From Sphingomonas sp. C3-2 (GTDB taxonomy: Bacteria; Pseudomonadota; Alphaproteobacteria; Sphingomonadales; Sphingomonadaceae), in the NCBI RefSeq assembly GCF_033025475.1, contig NZ_CP130322.1, positions 3,229,001 through 3,293,000 on the forward strand: a stretch of 64,000 nt of DNA. Reading direction: 5' to 3'. The notes beneath the pieces were generated by a model that was not told where the DNA came from, ran no database searches, and saw nothing but the letters and a program-made list of their open reading frames with translations. Made by a program: the position numbers and the translations under genes. This document shows positions 37,488 through 44,607 of this stretch, one piece after another. Position 1 is the first letter of the stretch. The number at the start of each line of letters is the position of its first letter.

Positions 37488-38057
37488 ATGAAGATGGAAA
37501 AACGGACGCTCATGGTTGCCATTGCACTGGTGCCCTGGCTGACAAGCGCCTGCACGGGCCAACAGGCCTTTCCATCGGCTTCGGAAATCCCCGCGGTGCA
37601 GCCGCATCTGCTCAGCCCCGGCGAAACGATCCGCATCACCACCTATGGGGAGGAAACGATGACGGGCGATTTCGCGATCGGCACCGATGGGGTTCTGGCC
37701 TTTCCGCTTATCGGCGGCGTCAAAGCCGCCGGCATAACGCCGGACAAGCTGGGCGACGCCATTCAGACGCGTCTGGCCGACGGCTTTCTGCTTAATCCGC
37801 GCGTCAGCGTCGAAGTGAAGAGCTTCAAGCCCGTCTATGTGATGGGGGAGGTGAACCGGCCGGGTGAGTACACCTATGTTCCAGGCATGACGCTGATGGC
37901 CGCCATCGCCAAGGCAGAGGGCTTCACCTACCGCGCCCAGCGGAAACGCGTGTTCCTGCGCCGCGCCGGGGAGGCGGAGGAGCGGGAAATTACGCTCAAC
38001 AGCGAAAGCCAGATTGCGCCCGGCGATACGCTGCGCATCGCCGAACGCTATTTCTGA
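37488..38057 (+). CDS. Wza/GumB-type polysaccharide export lipoprotein
   Basis: 189 residues. Lipobox LTSAC with Cys22. The Poly_export domain (LSPGETIRITTYGEETMTGD, about 45-64) is followed by one SLBB-like domain (SFKPVYVMGEVNRPGEYTYV, about 118-137). It is about half the length of E. coli Wza, as in the short GumB class, so it lacks the C-terminal outer-membrane helix of Wza. Divergent from the beta-helix gene. With the Wzc-type kinase encoded at 44.6 kb it would form the export machine. Confidence 0.9.
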   Translation: MKMEKRTLMVAIALVPWLTSACTGQQAFPSASEIPAVQPHLLSPGETIRITTYGEETMTGDFAIGTDGVLAFPLIGGVKAAGITPDKLGDAIQTRLADGFLLNPRVSVEVKSFKPVYVMGEVNRPGEYTYVPGMTLMAAIAKAEGFTYRAQRKRVFLRRAGEAEEREITLNSESQIAPGDTLRIAERYF

Positions 38058-38060
38058 GGG

Positions 38061-38702
38061 TCAGTCGAGCGGGCGGAAACCCTTTGAAATATCGGGGTCG
38101 ACGCGGCGGTTGATATAGCCTTCCGATCCCCCCGATGACAGCAGCTTGGCAGGAATGCCGCCGACCACGCCGTCATCGGGCACATCCTTGGTCACCACCG
38201 CATTGGCGCCCACCGCCGCGCGGTTGCCCAGCCGGATATGGCCGATCACCTTGCATCCGGCAGCGAGGAACACCTCGTTGCCGAGTACCGGGCAGCCCGC
38301 GCGGGGGCCCCGGTTCAACTGGCCCAGCATCGAACCATGGGTGATGTTGCAATTCGCGCCGATCACGGCATCGCCATTGATCATGATGTTGCCGAAGCGG
38401 TTGATGAACAGCCCCGGCCCGACGCGCGTATATTCGGGAATGGCGATGCCATATTTGTAGCGATAATGGAGCAGCAGCAGTTTCAGCGGCGGATAGAGCG
38501 TCCATTTGCTCCAGCTACGCCCCTTCAGATAACCGCATAGCCGCATCACGGTGGTATATTTGAAGCCGGGGGTGAACAGGTAATGCTTCAAGAACGCGGG
38601 CAGCCTCACGTTACCGGCATAGCGATACAGATCGGAAGCAATCAGCGCGCGGGTCGTCCGAAAAGGGATGCGCATCGGGTGCGGCACGTCATGTTCAGTC
38701 AA
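38061..38702 (-). CDS. Serine acetyltransferase-like left-handed beta-helix O-acetyltransferase
   Basis: 213 residues. The N-terminal helical part (about 1-75) is typical of EPS-locus CysE-like enzymes, followed by hexapeptide repeats (INGDAVIGANCNITHG, VFLAAGCKVIGHIRLGNRAAVGANAVVTKD, then GIPAKLL). Transfers acetyl from acetyl-CoA, here probably to a sugar or lipid-linked intermediate. Convergent with the export lipoprotein (3 bp). The upstream region carries the first copy of the locus palindrome 18 bp before the start. Confidence 0.88.
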   Translation of the reverse strand: MTEHDVPHPMRIPFRTTRALIASDLYRYAGNVRLPAFLKHYLFTPGFKYTTVMRLCGYLKGRSWSKWTLYPPLKLLLLHYRYKYGIAIPEYTRVGPGLFINRFGNIMINGDAVIGANCNITHGSMLGQLNRGPRAGCPVLGNEVFLAAGCKVIGHIRLGNRAAVGANAVVTKDVPDDGVVGGIPAKLLSSGGSEGYINRRVDPDISKGFRPLD

Positions 38703-38719
38703 GGGTGTCTCCGCGAGAA

Positions 38720-38742
38720 TTCATGTTGCGATGCGAGATGAA
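38720..38742. promoter_or_regulatory. EPS-locus palindrome, copy 1
   Basis: Arms TTCATGTTGC and GCGAGATGAA around central GAT. 8 of 10 arm positions pair. Located 18 bp upstream of the acetyltransferase start, where a bound protein would cover the promoter-proximal leader. Confidence 0.6.
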
Positions 38743-38967
38743 AAAGCCCTTCGGCGGCGGATCGTTCCCTTGAATATTGGCTTCTCGGTGTAAATCGCGG
38801 TGCCTGAGTATCTAATCGCGTCTCATGCACCGCTTGCCTCCCTGGGGTGGAACCGCACTTTGTTTTGGTTGTTTGAGGCTGAGTTATCAGCCCAAGAGGC
38901 AAAACGGGTTCGTAAAAGGGGACGAAGAAAAACGATGAACATCACTCTTCCCTTTCTCGAATCCGTG

Positions 38968-38990
38968 TTTATGCTGCGATGCGGCATAAA
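38968..38990. promoter_or_regulatory. EPS-locus palindrome, copy 2
   Basis: Arms TTTATGCTGC and GCGGCATAAA around central GAT. 9 of 10 positions pair. Located 71 bp upstream of the priming transferase start and immediately before the CTGCGATCG dyad. Confidence 0.68.
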
Positions 38991-38993
38991 ACG

Positions 38994-39013
38994 CTGCGAT
39001 CGGTCGATCGCAG
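38994..39013. promoter_or_regulatory. Perfect 9-bp inverted repeat upstream of priming transferase
   Basis: CTGCGATCG-GT-CGATCGCAG, with only a 2-nt centre, begins 3 bp after palindrome copy 2. The tiny centre makes an RNA hairpin less likely than a DNA-binding site. The half-site TGCGAT is shared with the palindrome family. Confidence 0.55.
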
Positions 39014-39061
39014 TACGAAATCTCGGTGACCAAGCTTGATGGAATTGAGCAGGTTGGCGCA

Positions 39062-40453
39062 ATGAATATTTCGGTCGGATCTTTCGAGGGGCAACCCATC
39101 ACCCCTGCATGGCCTGCGGATGCGGGCGCAATCGGGCGTTCGAAGCGTAGCTACCGTGTGGCGGTCTATACCGCGATGGTGGTGTGTGACCTTGCCGCAG
39201 TCGCGCTCGCATTTCTTCTGGCGAATATGGCGACGCACGGGGCGCTGTTCGCCGGCTTCGGCCTGCGCATGGCCGGTATCACCTTGCCGATCTTCATCCT
39301 CTTCGCGATCAAGAACCGGGCCTATGCGCTTGATGTTTTGAAAGATCCTACGCGGGGCACGATCCGCGCAGTGCTGTGCCTGATGGTGGCGGCTGCGCTG
39401 GTCATGTTCGTGCTCTATGGGCTCGGGCTTGAGGGCGGCGGCGCTGCCGCGCTGCTTGGTGGTGCATGCGTCATCGGTGCTGCGTTGCTGGCGATCGCGC
39501 GTGCGGTTCCGGCGATGCTCTCCAGCCGCTTGCTGGCCGACAATCCGCTCCACGAACTCGTCATCATCGACGGCTCCACCCAGCGCCCCCCTATGGGCTG
39601 CACGGTTTTGAAGGCCGAAGAGGCGGGCATCGTCCCTGACCTATCCGATCCCTTCATGCTCGACAGGCTGGGCCAGGTCGTGCGCGGTTTTGACCGCGTT
39701 ACCGTCGCCTGCGCGCCCAATCGCCGGGCGGACTGGTCGTTCGTCCTGCGCGGCGCGGCGATCGAAGCGGAAATCCGCTGCGATTCGCTGTACCGGGCGC
39801 TCGGGCGCGCACCGCACCCGGTCCATACCGGGCCGATCAGGCCGCTTCCGGTTCTGGATTACATGCTCAAGCGCGCGCTCGACGTGGCGCTGGTGTTGCC
39901 CGCGATCATTTTCCTCGCGCCGCTGATGATCATGGTCGCACTCGCGATCAAGCTCGAAAGCGACGGCCCCGTCCTCTTCGTCCAGCAGCGCCTCGGCTAT
40001 GGCAACCGGCTCTTCCGCATGTACAAGTTCCGCAGCATGCGGAGCGACCGTTCGGATGCCAGCGGCCGCGTCTCGGCCAGCCGCGAGGATGATCGCATCA
40101 CGCGGATCGGACGTATCATCCGCGCTACCAGCATCGATGAATTGCCCCAGCTCTTCAACGTGCTGAACGGTACGATGAGCCTTGTCGGCCCGCGCCCCCA
40201 TGCACTCGGCTCGACGGCGGACAGCAAGCTGTTCTGGGAGATTGACCGGAACTACTGGCTTCGCCACGCCTCGATGCCGGGGCTCACGGGCCTCGCGCAG
40301 GTCCGGGGTTTCCGCGGCGCGACGCTGGAGCAGGAAGACCTGGAAAACCGCCTCGCGGCCGATCTCGAATATGTCCAGAACTGGTCGATCTGGCTTGATA
40401 TCGGGATCATCTTCCGCACCTTCGGCGTCGTCGTTCACCGCAACGCCTTCTAA
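39062..40453 (+). CDS. Undecaprenyl-phosphate sugar phosphotransferase (WcaJ/SpsB/GelB type)
   Basis: 463-residue priming enzyme that moves hexose-1-phosphate from a UDP-sugar to undecaprenyl phosphate, starting the repeat unit on the inner membrane. Four N-terminal helices (about 25-170), a CoA-binding-like central region, a fifth helix (VALVLPAIIFLAPLMIMVAL), then the catalytic sugar-transferase domain (FVQQRLGYGNRLFRMYKFRS, TSIDELPQLFNVLNGTMSLV, GPRPHA, and GLTGLAQVRGFRG). Glucose is the usual substrate of this class. ATG 39062 is preferred over GTG 39026. Monocistronic, ending in a 12-bp stem terminator. Confidence 0.93.
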   Translation: MNISVGSFEGQPITPAWPADAGAIGRSKRSYRVAVYTAMVVCDLAAVALAFLLANMATHGALFAGFGLRMAGITLPIFILFAIKNRAYALDVLKDPTRGTIRAVLCLMVAAALVMFVLYGLGLEGGGAAALLGGACVIGAALLAIARAVPAMLSSRLLADNPLHELVIIDGSTQRPPMGCTVLKAEEAGIVPDLSDPFMLDRLGQVVRGFDRVTVACAPNRRADWSFVLRGAAIEAEIRCDSLYRALGRAPHPVHTGPIRPLPVLDYMLKRALDVALVLPAIIFLAPLMIMVALAIKLESDGPVLFVQQRLGYGNRLFRMYKFRSMRSDRSDASGRVSASREDDRITRIGRIIRATSIDELPQLFNVLNGTMSLVGPRPHALGSTADSKLFWEIDRNYWLRHASMPGLTGLAQVRGFRGATLEQEDLENRLAADLEYVQNWSIWLDIGIIFRTFGVVVHRNAF

Positions 40454-40456
40454 GTA

Positions 40457-40491
40457 CCGGGCGGCGCATGGTGCGCCGCCCGGCCTCTTTC
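40457..40491 (+). terminator. Terminator of the priming transferase gene
   Basis: 12-bp perfect stem CCGGGCGGCGCA-TGG-TGCGCCGCCCGG followed by CCTCTTT, 4 nt after the stop codon. Confidence 0.8.
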
Positions 40492-40494
40492 ATC

Positions 40495-41586
40495 CTATTC
40501 CTCTGAAACCGCGCGGTAGGTTTCGGCCGTTTGCGCGGCGATCACGTCCCAGTCGAACGCCGTGCGGAAATGCCCGGCATCCACGGCATAATGCGCGGCG
40601 GGCGACGCCAGCGCCGCGCGCAGCGCGTCGACATTGCCGACGGGGAAATAATGCGCAGGCGCCAGCCCCAGATCGCGATTGGGCTGGATGTCGCTCAACA
40701 GCATCGGCGTTCCGCACGATGCCGCCTCGAGCGCGGCGATCGGCAGGCCTTCGTGATAGGACGGCATCACGAACAGCGCGGCATTTTCGTACAGCGCGCG
40801 CAGCGCCGCGCGGTCCTGCAGCCCGGCAAAGACAATCCGTTCATCGGCACGCGCCAGCAGGCTGCGCGAATAATTGCTCTCATGATCGGCGCCGCCTGCA
40901 ATGATCAGCGATCGCGGATCGTCCGACGCCAGATGCGCATCGATCAGGTCGTGCAGCCCCTTTTCGGGAACCAGTCGGCCGACGGCAAGAAGGTACGAGC
41001 CCGGCGTCACGTCGAACTGCTCCAGCACCGCGAGACGCGGTTCGGGCAATTGCGGGGCGCCGTTCGGGATATAGTCGATCCGCGCCGCCCGATCGGGAAA
41101 GCGCGTCTTGAGCCGGGTGGTGAGCGACGGCGAAACCGCGATCACGCGGTGCGCGTACCGCACGCCCAGCCGCTCGCCCAGCTTCAGCATGCCCGATGCG
41201 AAACGCCCCCATTTGGCGCGATTATAATCCTCGCCGTGGTGCGTCATGACAACCTTCAGCCCAAGCGCGCGCGCCAGCGGGACGAGCAGCGACGGGCCGA
41301 TCGCATGGATATGGATGATCTCGGCGCCCGTGCGCCGGGCCGCTAGCACCGCGTTGAAGGTCGCGATGATCGCCTCCAGCGACACGCGGCGCGGGGAGGG
41401 GAGCGCGACGACGCGAACCCCGCGAAAACCGTAATCGGCCTCGGCGACATAAGGCGCGCGCGCAAAGACGGTGATCGCCGCATCGGGGGCATGGCTGCGC
41501 ACACGCGGCAGCATTTCTTCGCAATGCGTTTCCACGCCGCCCATCACATCGGGAATGCCACGCAGTCCGGTGATCGCGATCTTCAT
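40495..41586 (-). CDS. Glycosyltransferase family 4
   Basis: 363 residues, GT-B fold. N-terminal MKIAITGLRGIPDVMGGVET binds the acceptor; C-terminal GT4 domain with YLLAVGRLVPEKGLHDLIDA (about 198-217) and PSYHEGLPIAALEAASCGTP, the EX7E donor motif. No membrane helices. Retaining transferase adding one sugar of the repeat unit; sugar unknown. Its start overlaps the upstream pyruvyl transferase stop by 4 nt. Last gene of a three-gene minus-strand operon. Confidence 0.9.
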   Translation of the reverse strand: MKIAITGLRGIPDVMGGVETHCEEMLPRVRSHAPDAAITVFARAPYVAEADYGFRGVRVVALPSPRRVSLEAIIATFNAVLAARRTGAEIIHIHAIGPSLLVPLARALGLKVVMTHHGEDYNRAKWGRFASGMLKLGERLGVRYAHRVIAVSPSLTTRLKTRFPDRAARIDYIPNGAPQLPEPRLAVLEQFDVTPGSYLLAVGRLVPEKGLHDLIDAHLASDDPRSLIIAGGADHESNYSRSLLARADERIVFAGLQDRAALRALYENAALFVMPSYHEGLPIAALEAASCGTPMLLSDIQPNRDLGLAPAHYFPVGNVDALRAALASPAAHYAVDAGHFRTAFDWDVIAAQTAETYRAVSEE

Positions 41587-42593
41587 GCCGCGATCTCCTC
41601 GGTCAGCAGCGCCTCGGCTGCAGCCATCGCCCCGTCCAGCGTCGTGGCGGGGCGGTGGATCGGGGAGGGGGCCGTCCAGGCGTCGATGAAGTTGCCGAGC
41701 TTGCGATAGCTGTTGTCGAGCGTGACGTTCGGGATGCCGGCCAGCGTCGACAGGATATGCCCGTGCAGCCGGTCGGTGATCACCACGCGCCCGCTCGAAA
41801 GCTGATCCAGCCCGCGCTGCACGCGCATCTGCGCCAGCCGGTCGAACGTCCGCAGTGCGGCGCCATCGGCATCGGCCAGCCCCAACAGGCGCGAAACGAC
41901 ACGCGCGCGCCGTATCCGGGCGCGGTCTTCGGTCAGCCAGTCGCCCGCTGCCACCGCGCGGGGCGATGCCGGCAGCGCCCCTGTCACCGATTTCTCATGA
42001 TCGGTGCGCATCAGGCAGAATATGTCGTGCGCCGGCGCACCGCGCCGCTGCACGCCCATGCAAAACGCCATGTCGGGCGCCAATATGGTTTCGCAGCCAA
42101 GCCGCTGTTCGGCAAAGGCCTGAGACGGGGTATCGCGCACGAGCAGCGTGAAGCCCCCATGGCGGGCAATGGCGGCCACCGTCGCGTCGGCTGCGGCGTC
42201 GCTCTCGAAATGGATCGATTGCGGCAATTGGATGATCGGGTTGCCCGGAAACCGCTCCATCAGCGCTATGCGGAAATCCTGGTGCGCCTGCCACAGGGTG
42301 CCGAAATTGCCGCCGCCGTGGAGGAAGATCGGGCCGGTGCCGATCGCCTTGCGCATCGCGTCGTGATCGTGCGTCTTGAGGCTGCTGCAATAATGCGGCC
42401 GCTTGCCGTGCCGGGCAAAAAAGGTCGTTTCCCCCAGCCAGATCGCGGAATCCCCGACATTGGCATGGTCGGGAAAGTCGACCAGCGCAAAGGGCGCATC
42501 GCTCAGATAGGGTGCCAGCGCGGTTTCAAGCCGGGCATTCAACATATCGATCAGTGCGGTGTTGGAAAGGGCAGGCGCGGGCGTTGCCGTCAT
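41583..42593 (-). CDS. Polysaccharide pyruvyl transferase family protein
   Basis: 336 residues from ATG 42593, which has GAGG 8 nt upstream; ATG 42638 would add 15 residues. Family signatures: FPDHANVGDSAIWLGETTFF near 54-73, FLHGGGNFGTLW, QLPQSIHFES and the C-terminal TDRLHGHILSTLAGIPNV, TLDNSYRKLGNF. Enzymes of this family put a pyruvate ketal on sugars using phosphoenolpyruvate, giving the polymer negative charge. Some homologues have other roles, so the reaction is inferred. Overlaps the GT4 gene by 4 nt. Confidence 0.88.
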   Translation of the reverse strand: MTATPAPALSNTALIDMLNARLETALAPYLSDAPFALVDFPDHANVGDSAIWLGETTFFARHGKRPHYCSSLKTHDHDAMRKAIGTGPIFLHGGGNFGTLWQAHQDFRIALMERFPGNPIIQLPQSIHFESDAAADATVAAIARHGGFTLLVRDTPSQAFAEQRLGCETILAPDMAFCMGVQRRGAPAHDIFCLMRTDHEKSVTGALPASPRAVAAGDWLTEDRARIRRARVVSRLLGLADADGAALRTFDRLAQMRVQRGLDQLSSGRVVITDRLHGHILSTLAGIPNVTLDNSYRKLGNFIDAWTAPSPIHRPATTLDGAMAAAEALLTEEIAA

Positions 42594-42643
42594 CTGGGAA
42601 ACCTCGAAATGGTCTGGAGTATGTGTGGGGGCGGTCATCTGGA

Positions 42644-43402
42644 TCACCGCTGGAACAGCAGCCGGCTCTTGCCGAGCAGTTGATACCCGGCCCGCTCGCG
42701 CGCGTGGCACATCATGCGGCGCAGTTTGAGGCGGGCGGGGATGTCATAGCTGTCGAACCGGTCGAGCCCGATCCCGCTTTCGATCCGGCGCTCCATCAAC
42801 GGAAAGGGGAATACCGCGAGGTTGGGGATACCGTGGATCCACGATCGGTCCATCGCGTCGTCGATCGGGCGCCTTACCTGCTGCAGCGCGTCGGCAAAGC
42901 GCTGCGCGCCGCGCCGGGTGATCAGATAGCCTTGGGTCCCGAAACAATATCCCGTCACTTCGATAAGCCAGCTCGCCCGGCACACGAAGTCGCGCTTCAG
43001 GATGCGGCTGGGGGCGGGCTTCTTGTAATACAGGCGGATATAGTCATGACCGTCAGCCGCATGGTTCGTCGCGGCCATCGGTTCGAGGAACGACCAGTCG
43101 GCGATCACATCGTCTTCAAGGATGATGTACTGATCGGCCTCGTCATCGGCCTGCAACTGGCGCCACAGTGCATAATGGCTCGAATAGCAGCCCAGCTCGC
43201 CGGCGCGCAAAGGGCGCCCCTTGGCGATCACGGCATCGTCCTCGGCATAGCTCAGGCCCGGTTCAAGCTCGGTCCGCGCATCGAAAAACTGCCAGGGCAA
43301 TATCGTGTCCACGGCGGACGCTGCGAAATCGGCGCGCCGCACGGCGGCGTTCGCCATGCTGATCACGAAAGTCTTCGTTCGTACTGACGCCGTAGCTACC
43401 AT
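42644..43402 (-). CDS. Glycosyltransferase family 25 (LPS-type)
   Basis: 252 residues from ATG 43402 (a GTG lies just before it). GT25 pattern: FVISMANAAVRRADFAAS at the start, GELGCYSSHYALW (about 68-80), the ILEDDVIAD metal-binding region (about 94-102), and YLITRRGAQRFADAL. Inverting GT-A-like enzymes of this family usually transfer galactose. First gene of the operon GT25-pyruvyl transferase-GT4, reading away from the palindrome copy 3 region. Confidence 0.88.
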   Translation of the reverse strand: MVATASVRTKTFVISMANAAVRRADFAASAVDTILPWQFFDARTELEPGLSYAEDDAVIAKGRPLRAGELGCYSSHYALWRQLQADDEADQYIILEDDVIADWSFLEPMAATNHAADGHDYIRLYYKKPAPSRILKRDFVCRASWLIEVTGYCFGTQGYLITRRGAQRFADALQQVRRPIDDAMDRSWIHGIPNLAVFPFPLMERRIESGIGLDRFDSYDIPARLKLRRMMCHARERAGYQLLGKSRLLFQR

Positions 43403-43425
43403 CACTCAACCTCTTTCTACCGGCG

Positions 43426-43450
43426 GGAACGCATGAAGCGCCCGGTCGTT
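43426..43450 (+). promoter_or_regulatory. EcfG-type general-stress promoter upstream of GT2-kinase operon
   Basis: GGAAC (43426-43430), 16 nt, CGTT (43447-43450): exact match to the sigma-EcfG consensus. It faces the plus-strand GT2/Wzc/Wzy operon, starting 150 nt downstream. Confidence 0.65.
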
Positions 43451-43470
43451 CAATACGCCGATGGATCCGT

Positions 43471-43493
43471 TTTATGTTGCGATGCAAAATAAA
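43471..43493. promoter_or_regulatory. EPS-locus palindrome, copy 3
   Basis: Arms TTTATGTTGC and GCAAAATAAA around GAT; 9 of 10 positions pair. It begins 20 bp after the EcfG-type -10 element and ends 11 bp before a perfect TATAAT (43505-43510), so a bound protein could block one or both promoters. Confidence 0.7.
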
Positions 43494-43504
43494 CCCCGCG
43501 CGGG

Positions 43505-43510
43505 TATAAT
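43505..43510 (+). promoter_or_regulatory. Isolated TATAAT -10 element
   Basis: A perfect vegetative -10 hexamer, 89 nt before the GT2 start. The matching -35 position falls inside palindrome copy 3 and is weak (TGCAAA at 16 nt), as expected of an operator-covered or activator-dependent promoter. Confidence 0.35.
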
Positions 43511-43599
43511 TGCTCCATCGCCCGTTATTTCCCGGGTGATTTGCGGTTCATCGCCCAATTTGAACGTGTCGGCTTCGGCGCTGCAAAAAATGAGGTAGA

Positions 43600-44607
43600 A
43601 TGACTGAGCCGCGCTTTTCTGTAATCATTCCGCTGCGAAACAAGGCCCGTCACGTGGCCGCCAGTCTGGCCAGCGCCTTGTCCCAATTCCATGCGCCCGA
43701 GGAAGTGATTGTCATCGACGACAATTCCACCGATGGCAGCGCCGATATCGTCGCCGGTGTCGGCAGTCCACTGGTGCGCCTGCTCCACCGGGATCAGCCG
43801 GGGCCGGGCGGCTATGCCGCGCGCAATCTGGGTATATCGGAAGCGCGGGGGGACTGGATCGCCTTTCTCGATGCCGATGATCTCTGGCATCCGCGGCATC
43901 TCGCCGACATCGCTGCTGCCATTTCGGGCGTGCCAGAGGCCGGCTGCGTCGCGACGCGCTACATGCATGTCTACGAAAACCGGAAGGTGCCCTCATCGAT
44001 GCCGCCGCAGCTTGCCGCAGCGGAAGGGCGTGCCGTCGATCTTGCCGAATTCGTCCGCATCTGGCTGGCCGCGCGCGAATGTCCGATCTGGACGGGGGGC
44101 TCGGCCTTCCGCCGGGATGTGCTGCTCGATGCCGGACTGTTCCCCGCCGGAAAGGCTGTGCGCGGCGGCGACAAGGATCTTTGGTTGCGTGCGGTTGCCG
44201 CCGCGCCCTTTACCTATGTGTCGCGGATTTCCGCCGAATTCAGCCGGGATTCCGACAACAAGGTCAGCAAGCAGACGGTAACCGATACGCTTCCGATCAT
44301 CGTCTCCACGGCGCAGCATCTGATGGAAAACGCCACCGCTGAAGAGCGCGCGTTGCTGCGCCGTCTCGTCAATCAGCAGATCGGTTTGTACGCCCGTTTT
44401 GCCTTCAAGGGCGATCATATCCCGGCCAGCTTCGCACGGAACCTTTATCTGCCTGAAGGCATTGGACTGCGACTTTTGATCGGAGGACTACGCCTGATGC
44501 CCATGCGGATGCGGCGCGCATTTTATCATAGCGTCAAAGCGGCTGGCCGCCATGAACCGGTCGTTGACGCCGCGCAACGAAGCGCCACTCTCGAAGGGGA
44601 CAGGTGA
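43600..44607 (+). CDS. Glycosyltransferase family 2
   Basis: 335 residues. GT-A fold: FSVIIPLRNKARHVAASLAS at the start, VIVIDDNSTDGSADI (about 36-50), and DWIAFLDADDLWHPRHL, with the metal-binding DxD-like pair near 90. Inverting transferase, sugar unknown. GAGGTAGA precedes ATG 43600. First gene of a plus-strand operon with the copolymerase/kinase, polymerase, a small protein, a GT4 and a barrel protein. Its stop overlaps the kinase start by 1 nt. Confidence 0.92.
   Translation: MTEPRFSVIIPLRNKARHVAASLASALSQFHAPEEVIVIDDNSTDGSADIVAGVGSPLVRLLHRDQPGPGGYAARNLGISEARGDWIAFLDADDLWHPRHLADIAAAISGVPEAGCVATRYMHVYENRKVPSSMPPQLAAAEGRAVDLAEFVRIWLAARECPIWTGGSAFRRDVLLDAGLFPAGKAVRGGDKDLWLRAVAAAPFTYVSRISAEFSRDSDNKVSKQTVTDTLPIIVSTAQHLMENATAEERALLRRLVNQQIGLYARFAFKGDHIPASFARNLYLPEGIGLRLLIGGLRLMPMRMRRAFYHSVKAAGRHEPVVDAAQRSATLEGDR

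Larger units (their letters stand above)
38703..39061. other. Divergent regulatory region between acetyltransferase and priming transferase genes
   Basis: 359 bp without a gene. It contains two copies of the 23-bp palindrome family (38720-38742 and 38968-38990), an 18-bp-paired perfect dyad (38994-39013) and a near match to the EcfG promoter (GGAAC-N16-TGTT at 38849-38873). Long for this compact genome, so probably a regulatory hub of the EPS locus. Confidence 0.6.

Noticed and set aside
38849-38873. Possible EcfG promoter upstream of the priming transferase
   Set aside because: GGAAC-N16-TGTT differs from the consensus at the first -10 base and lies almost 190 bp before the gene; kept only as a note in the region entry.
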